NCBI GenBank assembly: GCA_022819605.1
Contig: JAJEGW010000061.1
Span: 1 to 64,000 of the forward strand
DNA from: Silicimonas sp.
GTDB taxonomy: Bacteria > Pseudomonadota > Alphaproteobacteria > Rhodobacterales > Rhodobacteraceae
Length of the DNA: 64,000 nucleotides
Direction of reading: 5' to 3'
The position numbers and the translations under genes were made by a program. The notes under the pieces are model-generated. The model did not search any database and had not been told where the DNA came from. It saw nothing but the letters and a program-made list of their open reading frames with translations. This document shows, one piece after another, positions 8,629 through 18,174 of the stretch; positions within the stretch are counted from its first letter, which is position 1; each line of letters starts with the position of its first letter.

Positions 8629-9414
8629 TCATTCTCCATAGGAATGCCCCGCTCTCAACCCCTTGCGAATGCGCTGCGCGACTTCCAGGAATTCGGGCGT
8701 GTCGCGGATGTCCAGCGGACGCTCTCTCGGCAGCGGATTGTCGATGATGTCCGTTATTCGCCCGGGACGGGGCGACATGACGACGACTCTCGTCGAAAGA
8801 TAGACCGCCTCCGGAATCGAATGGGTCACGAAACCAATGGTCTTCCCGGTATGATCCCAAAGTCTCAGGAGCTGTTCGTTGAGGTGATCCCGCACGATTT
8901 CGTCAAGCGCCCCGAAGGGCTCGTCCATCAGGAGTATGTCGGCGTCAAAGGCGAGCGCCCGGGCAATGGAGGCCCGTTGCTGCATGCCGCCCGATAGCTG
9001 CCACGGATGCTTGTTCTCGAAGCCCGACAGTTCCACCAGTTCAAGTACGCGATTGACCCGGTCAGCCATCTCCGACCTGGAATAGCCCATGATTTCGAGG
9101 GGCAGGCGGACGTTTCCGGCTATCGTCCGCCAAGGGTAGAGACCTGCCTCCTGGAACACGTAGCCGTATGCCCGGTCTCGGCGCGCCTCGTCCGGACTCG
9201 TGCCATTGACCCGAACTTCGCCGCCCGTCGGCGTCTCAAGCCCCGCCACCACGCGCAGGAACGTCGTCTTGCCGCATCCGGACGGTCCGATGAACGATAC
9301 GAACTCGCCCTTGCCGATCTCCAGCGTGACATCCCGCAACGCCTGAATCGAGCCGTCTCCGGTCTCGAATGTCAGGTCGAGATTTCTTGCCTCTATGACG
9401 GCAGCCTGTGACAC
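8629..9414 (-). CDS. ABC transporter ATP-binding protein, NitT/TauT type
   Basis: Cytoplasmic ATPase of 261 residues related to SsuB/TauB. Walker A is GPSGCGKTTFL (about residue 42), the signature LSGGMQQRASIARAL and Walker B ILLMDEPFGALD. The switch His is in FVTHSIPEAVYLS, also typical of this branch. It starts 22 bases after hydA ends, so it is likely co-transcribed with the dihydropyrimidinase gene and powers the importer made by the next three genes. Confidence 0.92.
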   Translation of the reverse strand: MSQAAVIEARNLDLTFETGDGSIQALRDVTLEIGKGEFVSFIGPSGCGKTTFLRVVAGLETPTGGEVRVNGTSPDEARRDRAYGYVFQEAGLYPWRTIAGNVRLPLEIMGYSRSEMADRVNRVLELVELSGFENKHPWQLSGGMQQRASIARALAFDADILLMDEPFGALDEIVRDHLNEQLLRLWDHTGKTIGFVTHSIPEAVYLSTRVVVMSPRPGRITDIIDNPLPRERPLDIRDTPEFLEVAQRIRKGLRAGHSYGE

Positions 9415-9436
9415 TCCCGGTCCTCCGCCCCGAATC

Positions 9437-10891
9437 TCAGACCCCGCTCGCAGGAATGCCGGCCCGTTCGACGGGACGTGGCGCGGTCAGTTCCTTCCAG
9501 GACGAGAGCGCCCTGTTTACCGGCGTGACGGGTTCACGACGGACGAATTCGCCATGGCCTTCCTTGGTCCTGATTTCGCCGTCATGAACCGCGACATGAC
9601 CGCGAGTCAGCGTGAAACGCGGCAGGCCCTTGACGTGCTTGCCCTCGAACACGTTGTAGTCGATGGCAGATTGCTGCTTGTCGGCGCTGATGGTCTTTTC
9701 CTTCTCCGGATCCCAAACGACAATGTCGGCATCCGCACCGACAAGAATCGCGCCCTTCTTCGGGTAGCAGTTCAGGATCTTCGCGATGTTCGTCGAGGTC
9801 ACGGCCACGAATTCGTTTGGCGTCAGTCGTCCCGTGTTGACCCCGTGCGTCCAGAGCATCGGCATCCTGTCTTCCAGCCCTCCGGTGCCATTCGGGATCT
9901 TGGTGAAGTCGCCGACTCCGTAGCGCTTCTGCTCGGTCGTGAATGCACAGTGATCGGTCGCGACGACCGAAAGCGAACCGCTTTGCAGGCCGGCCCAGAG
10001 CGAATCCTGATGCTTCCTGTTCCGGAAGGGCGGCGACATCACCCGGCGCGCGGCGTGATCCCAGTCCGCGTTGAAATACTCCGATTCGTCCAGCGTAAGG
10101 TGCTGGATCAGCGGCTCGCCCCAGACCCTCTTGCCCTGCTGCCGCGCGCGCCGGATCGCTTCATGCGCCTCCTCGCAGGAGGTGTGGACGACATAGAGCG
10201 GCAGGCCCGCCATGTCGGCGATCATGATCGCGCGGTTCGTGGCCTCGCCCTCGACCTGCGCGGGACGGGAATAGGCATGCGCCTCCGGCCCGGTATTCCC
10301 CTCTGCCATCAGCTTGGCTTGCAGCTCCGCCACGACATCGCCGTTTTCGGCATGCACCAGCGCTATGCCGCCAAGTTCGGCAAGCCGCTTGAACGACGCA
10401 TACATCTCGTCGTCGTTCACCATCAACGCGCCCTTGTAAGCCATGAAGTGCTTGAAGGTCGTAATGCCTTCCTTCTCGATCACCGTGGCCATCTCGTTGA
10501 AGACTTGTTCGCCCCACCACGTCACCGCCATGTGGTAGGAATAGTCGCAATTGGCCCGTGTCGACTTGTTGTGCCACATGGCCAATGCGTCGTGCAGACC
10601 CTGTCCGGGCGACGGCAAGGCGAAGTCGACAACCATCGTGGAGCCGCCGGACAATGCCGCGCGCGTGCCGGATTCGAAGTCGTCCGAACTGTAGGTTCCC
10701 ATGAACGGCATTTCGAGATGCGTGTGCGGGTCGATGCCTCCAGGCATCACGAAGCAGCCGGTGGCATCGAGTTGCTCATCGCCCTTCAGGCCGTCACCGA
10801 TCTCGACGATTTGGCCGCCGTCGATCAGGACGTCCGCCTTGTATGCAAGGTCATGGGTAACGACAGTGCCGTTCTTGATTGCTGTGGTCAT
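9437..10891 (-). CDS. hydA: Dihydropyrimidinase (D-hydantoinase)
   Basis: Zinc amidohydrolase of 484 residues, the second step of reductive pyrimidine breakdown: it opens dihydrouracil or dihydrothymine to the N-carbamoyl beta-amino acid. Metal ligands are visible in order: HTH in GGIDPHTHLEMP (about residues 56 and 58), the lysine to be carbamylated in FMAYKG (about 153), His in VHAENGD and in VVHTSCEEA, and Asp in ATDHCAF. Length matches the family. It sits between the downstream amidohydrolase gene and the importer genes. The 238 bases upstream (10892-11129) show no clear site. Confidence 0.95.
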   Translation of the reverse strand: MTTAIKNGTVVTHDLAYKADVLIDGGQIVEIGDGLKGDEQLDATGCFVMPGGIDPHTHLEMPFMGTYSSDDFESGTRAALSGGSTMVVDFALPSPGQGLHDALAMWHNKSTRANCDYSYHMAVTWWGEQVFNEMATVIEKEGITTFKHFMAYKGALMVNDDEMYASFKRLAELGGIALVHAENGDVVAELQAKLMAEGNTGPEAHAYSRPAQVEGEATNRAIMIADMAGLPLYVVHTSCEEAHEAIRRARQQGKRVWGEPLIQHLTLDESEYFNADWDHAARRVMSPPFRNRKHQDSLWAGLQSGSLSVVATDHCAFTTEQKRYGVGDFTKIPNGTGGLEDRMPMLWTHGVNTGRLTPNEFVAVTSTNIAKILNCYPKKGAILVGADADIVVWDPEKEKTISADKQQSAIDYNVFEGKHVKGLPRFTLTRGHVAVHDGEIRTKEGHGEFVRREPVTPVNRALSSWKELTAPRPVERAGIPASGV

Positions 10892-11129
10892 CTTGTCCTC
10901 TCCGTTGATGGGCGCTCGGCTCCTTCGTCACGATTCGGCACTGCGATCCAGGAAAGGCCAAACGCCCTGGTCCGACCTTCCCGGTCACTGAACGAAACTC
11001 TCCGCCACGGCGCACGTTGCTGCGGTCCGCAGCCTCCGCGACCGTCCCACGCCTCTGCCGGCATCCCCGTCGTGCGCCGTTCGCGAACTCTTTCACCTGC
11101 TCCCGTCGAGGCGGGCCCTCTCAGACCCC

Positions 11130-12380
11130 TCACTCCACGATCTCCGCCACATCGACCACGGCATGAAACAGCACGTCAGCGCCGGCCCGAGCCCATTCGG
11201 GGGAAATCTCCTCCGCCTCGTTGTGGCTCAGCCCGTCCACGCAGGGACACATCACCATCGCCGTTGGGGCCACGTCGTTGATCCAGCAGGCGTCGTGACC
11301 GGCACCGCTGACGATGTCCGCGTGACTGTACCCAAGTCGATCGGCAGCATCACGAATTGCATTGACGCAGTTCTCGTCAAAGGCCGGCGGGTCGAACTGG
11401 CCGACGATTTCGCATTCAAACCCGGTTCCGATGCCCTCGCAGAGTTTCGGCGCCCGATCCATGAACTCGTCGACCATGGCGTTGAGCTTGTCCAGGAGAT
11501 GCGTGCGCATGTCCACGGTGAACACCACCTTCCCCGGGATGATGTTGCGGCTGTTTGGATAAACGTCGATATGGCCGATCGCGCCGACAGCATTCGGCTG
11601 ATTCGCCATGGCAATCTCGTGCACGAGTTCGGTCACAAGGGCCAGCCCGCGCCCCGCATTCCTGCGCATGCGCATTGGGGTCGAGCCCGTATGGCTCTCA
11701 TTTCCGGTAATCGTGCATTCGATCCAGCGAAGCCCTTGCCCATGGGTAACGACGCCGATGTCCTTCCCTTCCGCCTCCAGAATGGGTCCCTGCTCGATAT
11801 GAAGCTCGAAGAAGGCTTTCATCTTCCGGTCACCGACCGGCTCGTCGCCCTTCCATCCGATGCGCTCCAGCTCGTCGCCGAATCGCTTGCCTTCCGCGTC
11901 CACGCGGTCATAGGCCCAGTCGCGGTCATGCTTGCCCGCAAAGACACCCGAGGCCAGCATGGCCGGGGCGAAGCGCGTGCCCTCCTCGTTGGTCCAGTTG
12001 GTCACGACGATGGGATGGCGGGTCCTGACGCCAAGGTCATTCAGCGTCCTGACGATTTCCAGGCCGCCCAGCACGCCCAGAACGCCGTCGTACTTGCCCC
12101 CTGTAGGCTGCGTGTCGAGATGGCTTCCGACATATACGGGCAATGCGTCCGGATCGGCGCCCTCGCGACGGGCGAACATGTTGCCCATCTCGTCGACACC
12201 CATCGCGCAGCCGGCCTCTTCGCACCAGCGCTTGAACAGCGCGCGTCCCTCGCCGTCTTCGTCGGTCAGGGTCTGGCGGTTGTTGCCGCCGGCAACGCCG
12301 GGGCCGATCCTGGCCATTTCCATTATCGCGTCCCAGAGACGCTCCCCGTCTATCCTGAGGTTTTCCCCCGGTGCCGCCAT
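11130..12380 (-). CDS. N-carbamoyl-beta-alanine amidohydrolase (beta-ureidopropionase type, M20 family)
   Basis: Cytoplasmic zinc hydrolase of 416 residues in the HyuC/AmaB group. It would complete the pathway by releasing beta-alanine or beta-aminoisobutyrate, CO2 and ammonia. Visible motifs are GSHLDTQPTGGKYDG (metal His and Asp), TNEEGTRFAPAM (Glu pair) and FELHIEQGPILE. ATG 12380 is preceded by AGGAGG. A longer open frame upstream crosses the operator and is unlikely to be used. Other members take N-carbamoyl L-amino acids or allantoate; the neighbours make the pyrimidine role most likely. Confidence 0.92.
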   Translation of the reverse strand: MAAPGENLRIDGERLWDAIMEMARIGPGVAGGNNRQTLTDEDGEGRALFKRWCEEAGCAMGVDEMGNMFARREGADPDALPVYVGSHLDTQPTGGKYDGVLGVLGGLEIVRTLNDLGVRTRHPIVVTNWTNEEGTRFAPAMLASGVFAGKHDRDWAYDRVDAEGKRFGDELERIGWKGDEPVGDRKMKAFFELHIEQGPILEAEGKDIGVVTHGQGLRWIECTITGNESHTGSTPMRMRRNAGRGLALVTELVHEIAMANQPNAVGAIGHIDVYPNSRNIIPGKVVFTVDMRTHLLDKLNAMVDEFMDRAPKLCEGIGTGFECEIVGQFDPPAFDENCVNAIRDAADRLGYSHADIVSGAGHDACWINDVAPTAMVMCPCVDGLSHNEAEEISPEWARAGADVLFHAVVDVAEIVE

Positions 12381-12421
12381 GGCCACGCTCCCTCCTGTCC
12401 ACCCCCCAGTTGCCGGAGAGT

Positions 12422-12437
12422 TTGACCAATTGGTCAG
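12422..12437. promoter_or_regulatory. RutR-type operator
   Basis: TTGACCAATTGGTCAG matches 15 of 16 bases of the E. coli RutR operator TTGACCA-nn-TGGTCAA. It lies in the divergent region between the amidohydrolase gene and the rutR-like gene, 42 bases from the former start. It should control both directions. The match is seen directly; binding is inferred. Confidence 0.8.
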
Positions 12438-12503
12438 GATCACGCTACCATGGAGCGACGCGCAGTCAAGGATTTCGGTACGCTTCGCATCACGGAAGAC
12501 GGT

Positions 12504-13127
12504 ATGGCCATGCCAGAAACATCCGCACGGACGCGGATACAGGAAAAGAACATCAGCACCATCCTGGATGCGGCGCTGGAAGTGTTTTCGGGAGCGGGGT
12601 TCCGTGGCGCGACACTGGACCAGATTGCTCGCGCAGCCAGCCTTTCGAAGCCCAACCTGCTCTACTACTTCAAGTCCAAGGAAGCCATCCACCGCGCGCT
12701 CCTGTCCGCGCTTCTCGATGCCTGGCTAGCCCCCCTTCGCACGCTGGATTCCGGCGGCGAGCCCGTTGACGAAATTGTCCGATACGTCATGCGCAAGCTC
12801 GACATGGCCCGCGAACTGCCTCGCGAAAGCCGCCTGTTCGCGAACGAGATCGTTCAGGGTGCCCCGCACATACTCGACATCATTGAGGGACCGCTGAAGG
12901 TGCTGGTCGACGAAAAGGCATCGCTGATCCGCAAATGGGCGGCCGAGGGCCGAATTGCCGAGGTGGACCCCTATCACCTGATCTTCTCGATCTGGGCCAC
13001 GACGCAGCACTACGCGGACTTTGACGCGCAGGTGCGCGGCATTCTCCGGCCCGAGCGCGATCGGCATTTCGACGATGCCGCAAGGTTTCTCACGCATCTA
13101 TACCGCACGGCGCTGACTCCGGATTGA
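12504..13127 (+). CDS. rutR: TetR-family regulator, RutR-like
   Basis: A DNA-binding repressor of about 207 residues. The N-terminal TetR helix-turn-helix is clear: ILDAALEVFSGAGFRGATLDQIA followed by SKPNLLYYFKSKEAIHRALL, close to RutR (SKTNLLYYFPSKEALY). The C-terminal part resembles the RutR ligand domain. RutR of E. coli senses uracil and thymine. A near-perfect RutR operator (12422-12437) stands just upstream. An in-frame ATG at 12450 would add 18 residues and cannot be excluded. It is divergent from the amidohydrolase gene and convergent with preA. Confidence 0.88.
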   Translation: MAMPETSARTRIQEKNISTILDAALEVFSGAGFRGATLDQIARAASLSKPNLLYYFKSKEAIHRALLSALLDAWLAPLRTLDSGGEPVDEIVRYVMRKLDMARELPRESRLFANEIVQGAPHILDIIEGPLKVLVDEKASLIRKWAAEGRIAEVDPYHLIFSIWATTQHYADFDAQVRGILRPERDRHFDDAARFLTHLYRTALTPD

Positions 13128-13169
13128 CCGGACCTGCCTCCGCATGCCCAGTCGGCGACAAGCGTTTCG

Positions 13170-14474
13170 TCACTCGGCTGCGCAGGCGCCCGGATTGTTG
13201 GGATGCGTCGTCCAGTTGGCGTAGTCTGCAACGACGTTCTGGCCGGTGCGGAGGTCGACGGCACCGGGTGCGAGCTCTTCCATGGTGATGCAGTCTTCCA
13301 CCGGGCAGACATTGACACACAGGTTGCAGGCCACGCATTCCTCGTCGATGACCTCGAACCTTCTCTCTGGATTCATCGCGATCGCCTGGTGCGACGTGTC
13401 CTCGCATGCCGCGAAGCACCGCCCGCAGCCAATGCAGAGATCCTGGTCGATCCGGGCCTTGGTCACGTAGTTCAGGTTCAGGTACTGCCAGTCAGTGAAG
13501 TTCGGCACCGCGCGACCCACGACGTCATCGACCGATGCATGGCCCTTCTCGTCCATCCAGTCGCCGAGACCCGAGATCATTTCCTGAACGATCTTGAAGC
13601 CGTAGGTCATGGCAGCCGTGCAGACCTGCACGTTGCCCGCGCCGAGCGTCAGGAACTCGGCCGCATCGCGCCACGTCGTCACGCCACCGATGCCGGAGAT
13701 GGGCAGCCCCTCCGATTCGGAATCACACGCGATCTGCGCAACCATGTTGAGCGCAATGGGCTTTACTGCAGGGCCGCAGAATCCGCCATGCGTGCCCTTG
13801 CCGTCGATGGACGGCTCGGGGCTGTACGTATCGAGATTCACGGACGTGATCGAAGACACGGTGTTGATCAGCGACACGGCATCCGCTCCGCCCGACTTGG
13901 CCGCTCGCGCCGGATACCGGATGTCGGTGATGTTGGGCGTCAGCTTCACTATCACCGGCATGCGGGTATTCTGCTTGCACCAGCGCGTTACCATCTCGAT
14001 GTAGTCGGGCACCTGACCGACGGCGCTGCCCATGCCGCGCTCGCTCATCCCGTGCGGGCATCCGAAATTCAGCTCGATGCCGTCGGCACCGGTGTCCTCC
14101 ACGAGCGGCAGGATCGTCTTCCATGCATCCTCGACGCAGGGCACCATCAGCGACACGACGACGGCGCGGTCCGGATAGTCTCGCTTGACCGTCTTGATCT
14201 CCTGCAGGTTGGTTTCGAGCGGGCGATCGGTGATGAGCTCGATGTTGTTCAGGCCCAGCAGGCGCCGGTCGGCACCCCAAACCGCGCCGTAGCGAGGCCC
14301 GTTGACGTTGACGATGGGCGGCCCTTCCTCGCCGAGGGTCTTCCAGACCACCCCTCCCCAACCGGCCTCGAAGGCACGGCGGACGTTGTATTCCTTGTCC
14401 GTGGGCGGCGCCGATGCCAGCCAGAACGGGTTGGGCGATCTGATTCCGACGAATTCGCTTGCCAGGTTGGCCAT
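13170..14474 (-). CDS. preA: NAD-dependent dihydropyrimidine dehydrogenase subunit PreA
   Basis: Catalytic subunit (434 residues) reducing uracil or thymine to the dihydro form. Residues 1-310 form an FMN TIM barrel of the dihydroorotate dehydrogenase type, with ELNFGCPHGMSERGMG and the loop PISGIGGVTTWRDAAEFL. The C-terminus carries two [4Fe-4S] motifs, CIGCGRCFAAC and CVACNLCVNVCP, that pass electrons from PreT. It follows preT by 20 bases. Length and domain order match PreA. Confidence 0.96.
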   Translation of the reverse strand: MANLASEFVGIRSPNPFWLASAPPTDKEYNVRRAFEAGWGGVVWKTLGEEGPPIVNVNGPRYGAVWGADRRLLGLNNIELITDRPLETNLQEIKTVKRDYPDRAVVVSLMVPCVEDAWKTILPLVEDTGADGIELNFGCPHGMSERGMGSAVGQVPDYIEMVTRWCKQNTRMPVIVKLTPNITDIRYPARAAKSGGADAVSLINTVSSITSVNLDTYSPEPSIDGKGTHGGFCGPAVKPIALNMVAQIACDSESEGLPISGIGGVTTWRDAAEFLTLGAGNVQVCTAAMTYGFKIVQEMISGLGDWMDEKGHASVDDVVGRAVPNFTDWQYLNLNYVTKARIDQDLCIGCGRCFAACEDTSHQAIAMNPERRFEVIDEECVACNLCVNVCPVEDCITMEELAPGAVDLRTGQNVVADYANWTTHPNNPGACAAE

Positions 14475-14494
14475 GACTTTCCTCCCTTCGGGGC

Positions 14495-15877
14495 TCAGCC
14501 CGATTCAATCCCTTGACGTGGCATCTCATTTGCGGTGCCCGTGCCGGCACGGATTGCCTTGTGGATGTCTTCCGCCGCGTCGCGACCTTCAGCCACCGCC
14601 GTCACCGTCAGGTCGTCGCCACCCGTGGCGCAGTCGCCGCCGGCCCACACTCCGTTGAGCGAAGTGCGTCCGGATTCGTCGACCTTGATCTTGCCGCCTT
14701 CGATTTGAAGCGCGCCCGGCCCATCCTCCAGCTTCTGACCTATGGCCATGAACACCTGGTCGGCAGCCAAGCGGAAGGTCTCGCCGGTGCCGTCGAGGCC
14801 GTTCGGGCCATCGCGCGTATACTCGAATTCCGCCTCCTGCACCGCGCCGTTACCGACAACGCGCACCGGCTGTGCACTGGTGACGATGCGCACTCCCTTC
14901 GAGGTTGCGAGATCCTGCTCGTAGCGGCTCGCCGACATACGGTCCCGTCCACGGCGGTAGACGATGGTAACGGTTTCAGCGCCAAGAAGTCTCGATTGAA
15001 CAGCGACGTCAATCGCGGTCATGCCCCCGCCGACCACGACGACGTTGCGGCCAATGGCGAGATTGGACAGGTCTTCCGCCTGCCGCAGATCTGCGATGAA
15101 CTCGACCGCGTCGTCAACGCCTTGCAGATCCACTCCCTCGATCTGCAGCGCATTCACTCCGGCAAGCCCAATGCCCAGGAAGACCGCGTCGTGGTCCTTG
15201 ATCAATGCATCGAGATCAAGCCCGCCTGATAGGCGCGCGCCCTGCTCCACCTTGATTCCCCCGATGCCGAGCAGCCATTCGACCTCGGCCTGGGCAAATC
15301 CGTCGACCGTCTTGTAGCTGGCGACGCCGTATTCGTTCAGCCCGCCCGGCCTTGACCTTGCATCGAAGACAACAACCTCATGGCCGTACATTGCCAGCCT
15401 ATGGGCACATGCCAGCCCCGCCGGACCTGCACCGACCACGGCAACCCGCTTGCCGGTATTCTCGGCGCGCCCGTAGGGATGACTGTCCCTGGCCATCATT
15501 GTGTCAGTGGCAAATCGCTGAAGCCGCCCGATCTCGACGGGCCGACCCTCGGCCATTTCGCGCACGCAGGCTTCTTCACAGAGCGTTTCCGTCGGACAGA
15601 CACGTGCACACATGCCGCCGAGAATGTTCTGGTCAAGGATTGTCCTGGCAGCAGCTTCTGGGATGCCCGTGGCGATCTGTCGGATGAAGAGCGGAATGTC
15701 GATTGTGGTCGGACAGGCAGTCACGCACGGTGCGTCGTGACAGAAATAGCAGCGGTCTGCTGCCACCAGCGCTTCATGCTTGTCGAGCGGCGGATGCAGG
15801 TCAGCGAAGTTCCGGTCAAGCGCCTCTGATGAAAGGCGTCCGGCGGCAATTCCAGGCGTTAACGGATTGTTGGCCAT
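14495..15877 (-). CDS. preT: NAD-dependent dihydropyrimidine dehydrogenase subunit PreT
   Basis: Electron-input subunit, 460 residues. The N-terminal iron-sulfur domain has CYFCHDAPCVTACP and CARVCPTETLCEEAC; then come an FAD site GAGPAGLACAHRL and a pyridine nucleotide site GGGMTAIDVA, as in glutamate synthase small-chain relatives. It oxidises NADH and feeds PreA. ATG 15877 has GGAG nine bases upstream; a start at 15925 would add a stretch not typical of the family. First gene of a preT-preA pair, preceded by two RutR-like palindromes. Confidence 0.95.
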   Translation of the reverse strand: MANNPLTPGIAAGRLSSEALDRNFADLHPPLDKHEALVAADRCYFCHDAPCVTACPTTIDIPLFIRQIATGIPEAAARTILDQNILGGMCARVCPTETLCEEACVREMAEGRPVEIGRLQRFATDTMMARDSHPYGRAENTGKRVAVVGAGPAGLACAHRLAMYGHEVVVFDARSRPGGLNEYGVASYKTVDGFAQAEVEWLLGIGGIKVEQGARLSGGLDLDALIKDHDAVFLGIGLAGVNALQIEGVDLQGVDDAVEFIADLRQAEDLSNLAIGRNVVVVGGGMTAIDVAVQSRLLGAETVTIVYRRGRDRMSASRYEQDLATSKGVRIVTSAQPVRVVGNGAVQEAEFEYTRDGPNGLDGTGETFRLAADQVFMAIGQKLEDGPGALQIEGGKIKVDESGRTSLNGVWAGGDCATGGDDLTVTAVAEGRDAAEDIHKAIRAGTGTANEMPRQGIESG

Positions 15878-16314
15878 GTGGCAGGCTCCGTCGCGATTTG
15901 TCTCACGCGGTACAGAATGCCACACTCAGAGATTTTATCAATTGGTAAATTTTTTGGACCGTTCGGTCAGGACGACTTGCCCCAAATTGACTCTGCTTCG
16001 ACAGGTTTCGCGCAATCCATGCACGATGCAATGCGCCCGAACTTTCAGCACATCCCGAGGTTACTCCATGGCCCTTTCGATCTGACCAGTCCCTTGCGGC
16101 CAGACCCGCACAACCGCCGCCAGGGATTGATGCCTGGCCGCGGCGGTCCCCGGCACAGGAATGAACCGGAAGCGACGGGTGGCAAGGGACGGTTTTTCCA
16201 CAAGAATCCGCGCCCAGCTTGTCCACGGCATTTCCTCGGTCCATTTCTGATGCGCGAAGCGTACGAGGGCCCTTCGGTGCATCGTGACAGACGTTTCACG
16301 CGGGCACTGGGACT
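15878..16314. other. Intergenic region upstream of preT
   Basis: These 437 bases lie between the fhs stop and the preT start, both genes on minus. The preT side is AT-rich and carries two palindromes (15934-15970). A strong imperfect hairpin at 16113-16147 pairs ACCGCCGC with GCGGCGGT and CAGG with CCTG around an 8-base loop. It lies about 170 bases after fhs and may end that transcript, though it has no T-run. Confidence 0.5.
15934..15970. promoter_or_regulatory. Tandem RutR-like operators upstream of preTA
   Basis: TTTATCAATTGGTAAA (15934-15949) matches 13 of 16 bases of the RutR operator. TGGACCGTTCGGTCAG (15955-15970) keeps the GACC-n4-GGTC core as a palindrome. Their centres are 21 bp apart, two helical turns, so two dimers would sit on the same face of the DNA. 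They lie 57-93 bases upstream of the preT start, within promoter distance. Confidence 0.6.
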
Positions 16315-17982
16315 CTAGAAGAGACCTTCGATCTCACCCGCATCGTTGAGGCAAATGGACTCGGCTGCCGGAACGCGCGGCAGGCCCGGCATCGTCATGA
16401 TCTCGCCGCAGATTACGACGATGAACCCGGCGCCGGCCGAAAGGCGCACTTCCCGTACCGGAAGGCTGTGGCCCGTTGGAGCGCCGCGCCGACTGGGATC
16501 CGTCGTGAATGAATACTGGGTTTTTGCCATGCATACCGGCAAGCTTCCATAGCCCTGATCTTCCCAGAGCTTGAGCTGGTCCCGTATCTTCTGATCGGCC
16601 AGCACCTCGTCGGCACGGTAGATGCGCTTAGCGACCGCTTCGATCTTCTCGAAAAGGGGCATCTCGTCGGCATACAGCGGCGCATACTGCGACTCCGTCT
16701 GATCGATTGTTTCGACAACCTTCTGCGCCAGGTCGGACGAGCCCTTCGAACCATCGGCCCAGTGCCTGGACACCACCGCTTCCGAGCCATGCCCTTTCAC
16801 GTAGTTCACCACTTCCTGCACTTCGGCATCCGTGTCCGCCACGAAATGATTGATCGCAACAACGGCAGGAACGCCAAACTGCTTGATGTTCTCGAGGTGC
16901 CGTCCCAGGTTGGCGCATCCCTTGCTGACGGCCTCTACATTTTCCTTGCCGAGATCGTTTCTTTCCACGCCCCCGTTCATCTTCAGGGCACGCACGGTAG
17001 CAACGATGACGACCGCCGCAGGCTTGAGGCCGGCCTTGCGGCACTTGATGTTGAGGAACTTCTCGGCACCCAGATCCGCGCCGAAACCCGCTTCCGTCAC
17101 GACGTAGTCCGCAAGCTTGAGCGCGGTCGTGGTCGCGATGACCGAATTGCATCCATGAGCGATGTTCGCGAACGGCCCGCCGTGAACGAATGCCGGATTG
17201 TTTTCCAGCGTCTGCACGAGATTCGGCTGCATCGCATCCTTCAGGAGCACCGTCATCGCGCCGTCGGCCTTGATGTCGCGGCAGAATACCGGCGAGCGAT
17301 CACGGCGATAGGCAACGATCATGTCGCCGAGGCGCTTCTGCAAGTCCTTGAGATCCGTGGCCAGGCAAAGGATCGCCTTGACCTCGGACGCCACCGTGAT
17401 GTCAAATCCGCCCTCTCGCGGGAATCCGTTCGCCACGCCTCCAAGCGACAGGGTCACCTGCCTCAGGGCACGGTCGTTCATGTCAACGACGCGACGCCAT
17501 GCAACACGGCGAACGTCGATGTCCTGCGCATTGCCCCAGTAGATGTGATTGTCGATCATCGCGGACAGCAGCGAGTGCGCAGAGGTGATGGCGTGGAAAT
17601 CACCGGTGAAATGGAGATTCATGTCTTCCATCGGAACGACCTGCGCATGGCCGCCACCCGCCGCTCCGCCCTTCATTCCGAAGTTGGGCCCGAGCGAGGC
17701 CTCGCGAATGCAGATCATCGCCTTCTTGCCAATGGCGTTCAGACCGTCGCCGAGACCGACGGTCGTCGTGGTCTTTCCCTCTCCGGCGGGCGTCGGGTTC
17801 ACGGCGGTGACCAGAACGAGCTTGCCGTCCCTGTTGCCCTTTACCGAGTTGATGAACTCTTGCGACACCTTGGCCTTGTCGTGGCCATATGGGAGGAGGT
17901 GCTGTGCCGGAATGCCCAGCCTGTCGGCTATTTCCTGTATTGGTTTCTTCTTTGCTGCACGCGCGATTTCAATGTCGGACAT
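16315..17982 (-). CDS. fhs: Formate-tetrahydrofolate ligase
   Basis: ATP-dependent cytoplasmic enzyme (555 residues) making 10-formyl-THF from formate and THF. The nucleotide loop is [18 protein letters not shown] (about residue 64). Family blocks [19 protein letters not shown] and [19 protein letters not shown] follow, and the C-terminus [16 protein letters not shown] is intact. The start [15 protein letters not shown] at 17982 gives the usual length; an ATG at 18003 is possible. It is 192 bases downstream of fdsA on the same strand, so formate can either be oxidised or fed to C1-folate metabolism. No ZTP-type riboswitch was recognised upstream. Confidence 0.96.
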   Translation of the reverse strand: MSDIEIARAAKKKPIQEIADRLGIPAQHLLPYGHDKAKVSQEFINSVKGNRDGKLVLVTAVNPTPAGEGKTTTTVGLGDGLNAIGKKAMICIREASLGPNFGMKGGAAGGGHAQVVPMEDMNLHFTGDFHAITSAHSLLSAMIDNHIYWGNAQDIDVRRVAWRRVVDMNDRALRQVTLSLGGVANGFPREGGFDITVASEVKAILCLATDLKDLQKRLGDMIVAYRRDRSPVFCRDIKADGAMTVLLKDAMQPNLVQTLENNPAFVHGGPFANIAHGCNSVIATTTALKLADYVVTEAGFGADLGAEKFLNIKCRKAGLKPAAVVIVATVRALKMNGGVERNDLGKENVEAVSKGCANLGRHLENIKQFGVPAVVAINHFVADTDAEVQEVVNYVKGHGSEAVVSRHWADGSKGSSDLAQKVVETIDQTESQYAPLYADEMPLFEKIEAVAKRIYRADEVLADQKIRDQLKLWEDQGYGSLPVCMAKTQYSFTTDPSRRGAPTGHSLPVREVRLSAGAGFIVVICGEIMTMPGLPRVPAAESICLNDAGEIEGLF

Positions 17983-18174
17983 CGTAGCTTCCTGCTGAGT
18001 CAATGGTTGTGGATTTCATGTCTGGGTGGCCCGATCGAACAGGCGAAATCGGCCGAGACCGCATGCCGGCCGCCGCCGCCGCGCGGGGCTGGATCAAGGA
18101 GTTCCCCGGGCAACCAGCGCAGCGCACGACCTGCGTACCAAATGCGCTCCATGCCCAAATCGATCCTCCGCTCT

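Noticed and set aside
9395..11281. 628-codon plus-strand open frame
   Set aside because: Antisense to the complete dihydropyrimidinase gene, with no recognisable domain.
17983..18174. ZTP-type riboswitch upstream of fhs
   Set aside because: Some GC-rich pairing is possible, but the conserved core sequences of the pfl motif could not be found.
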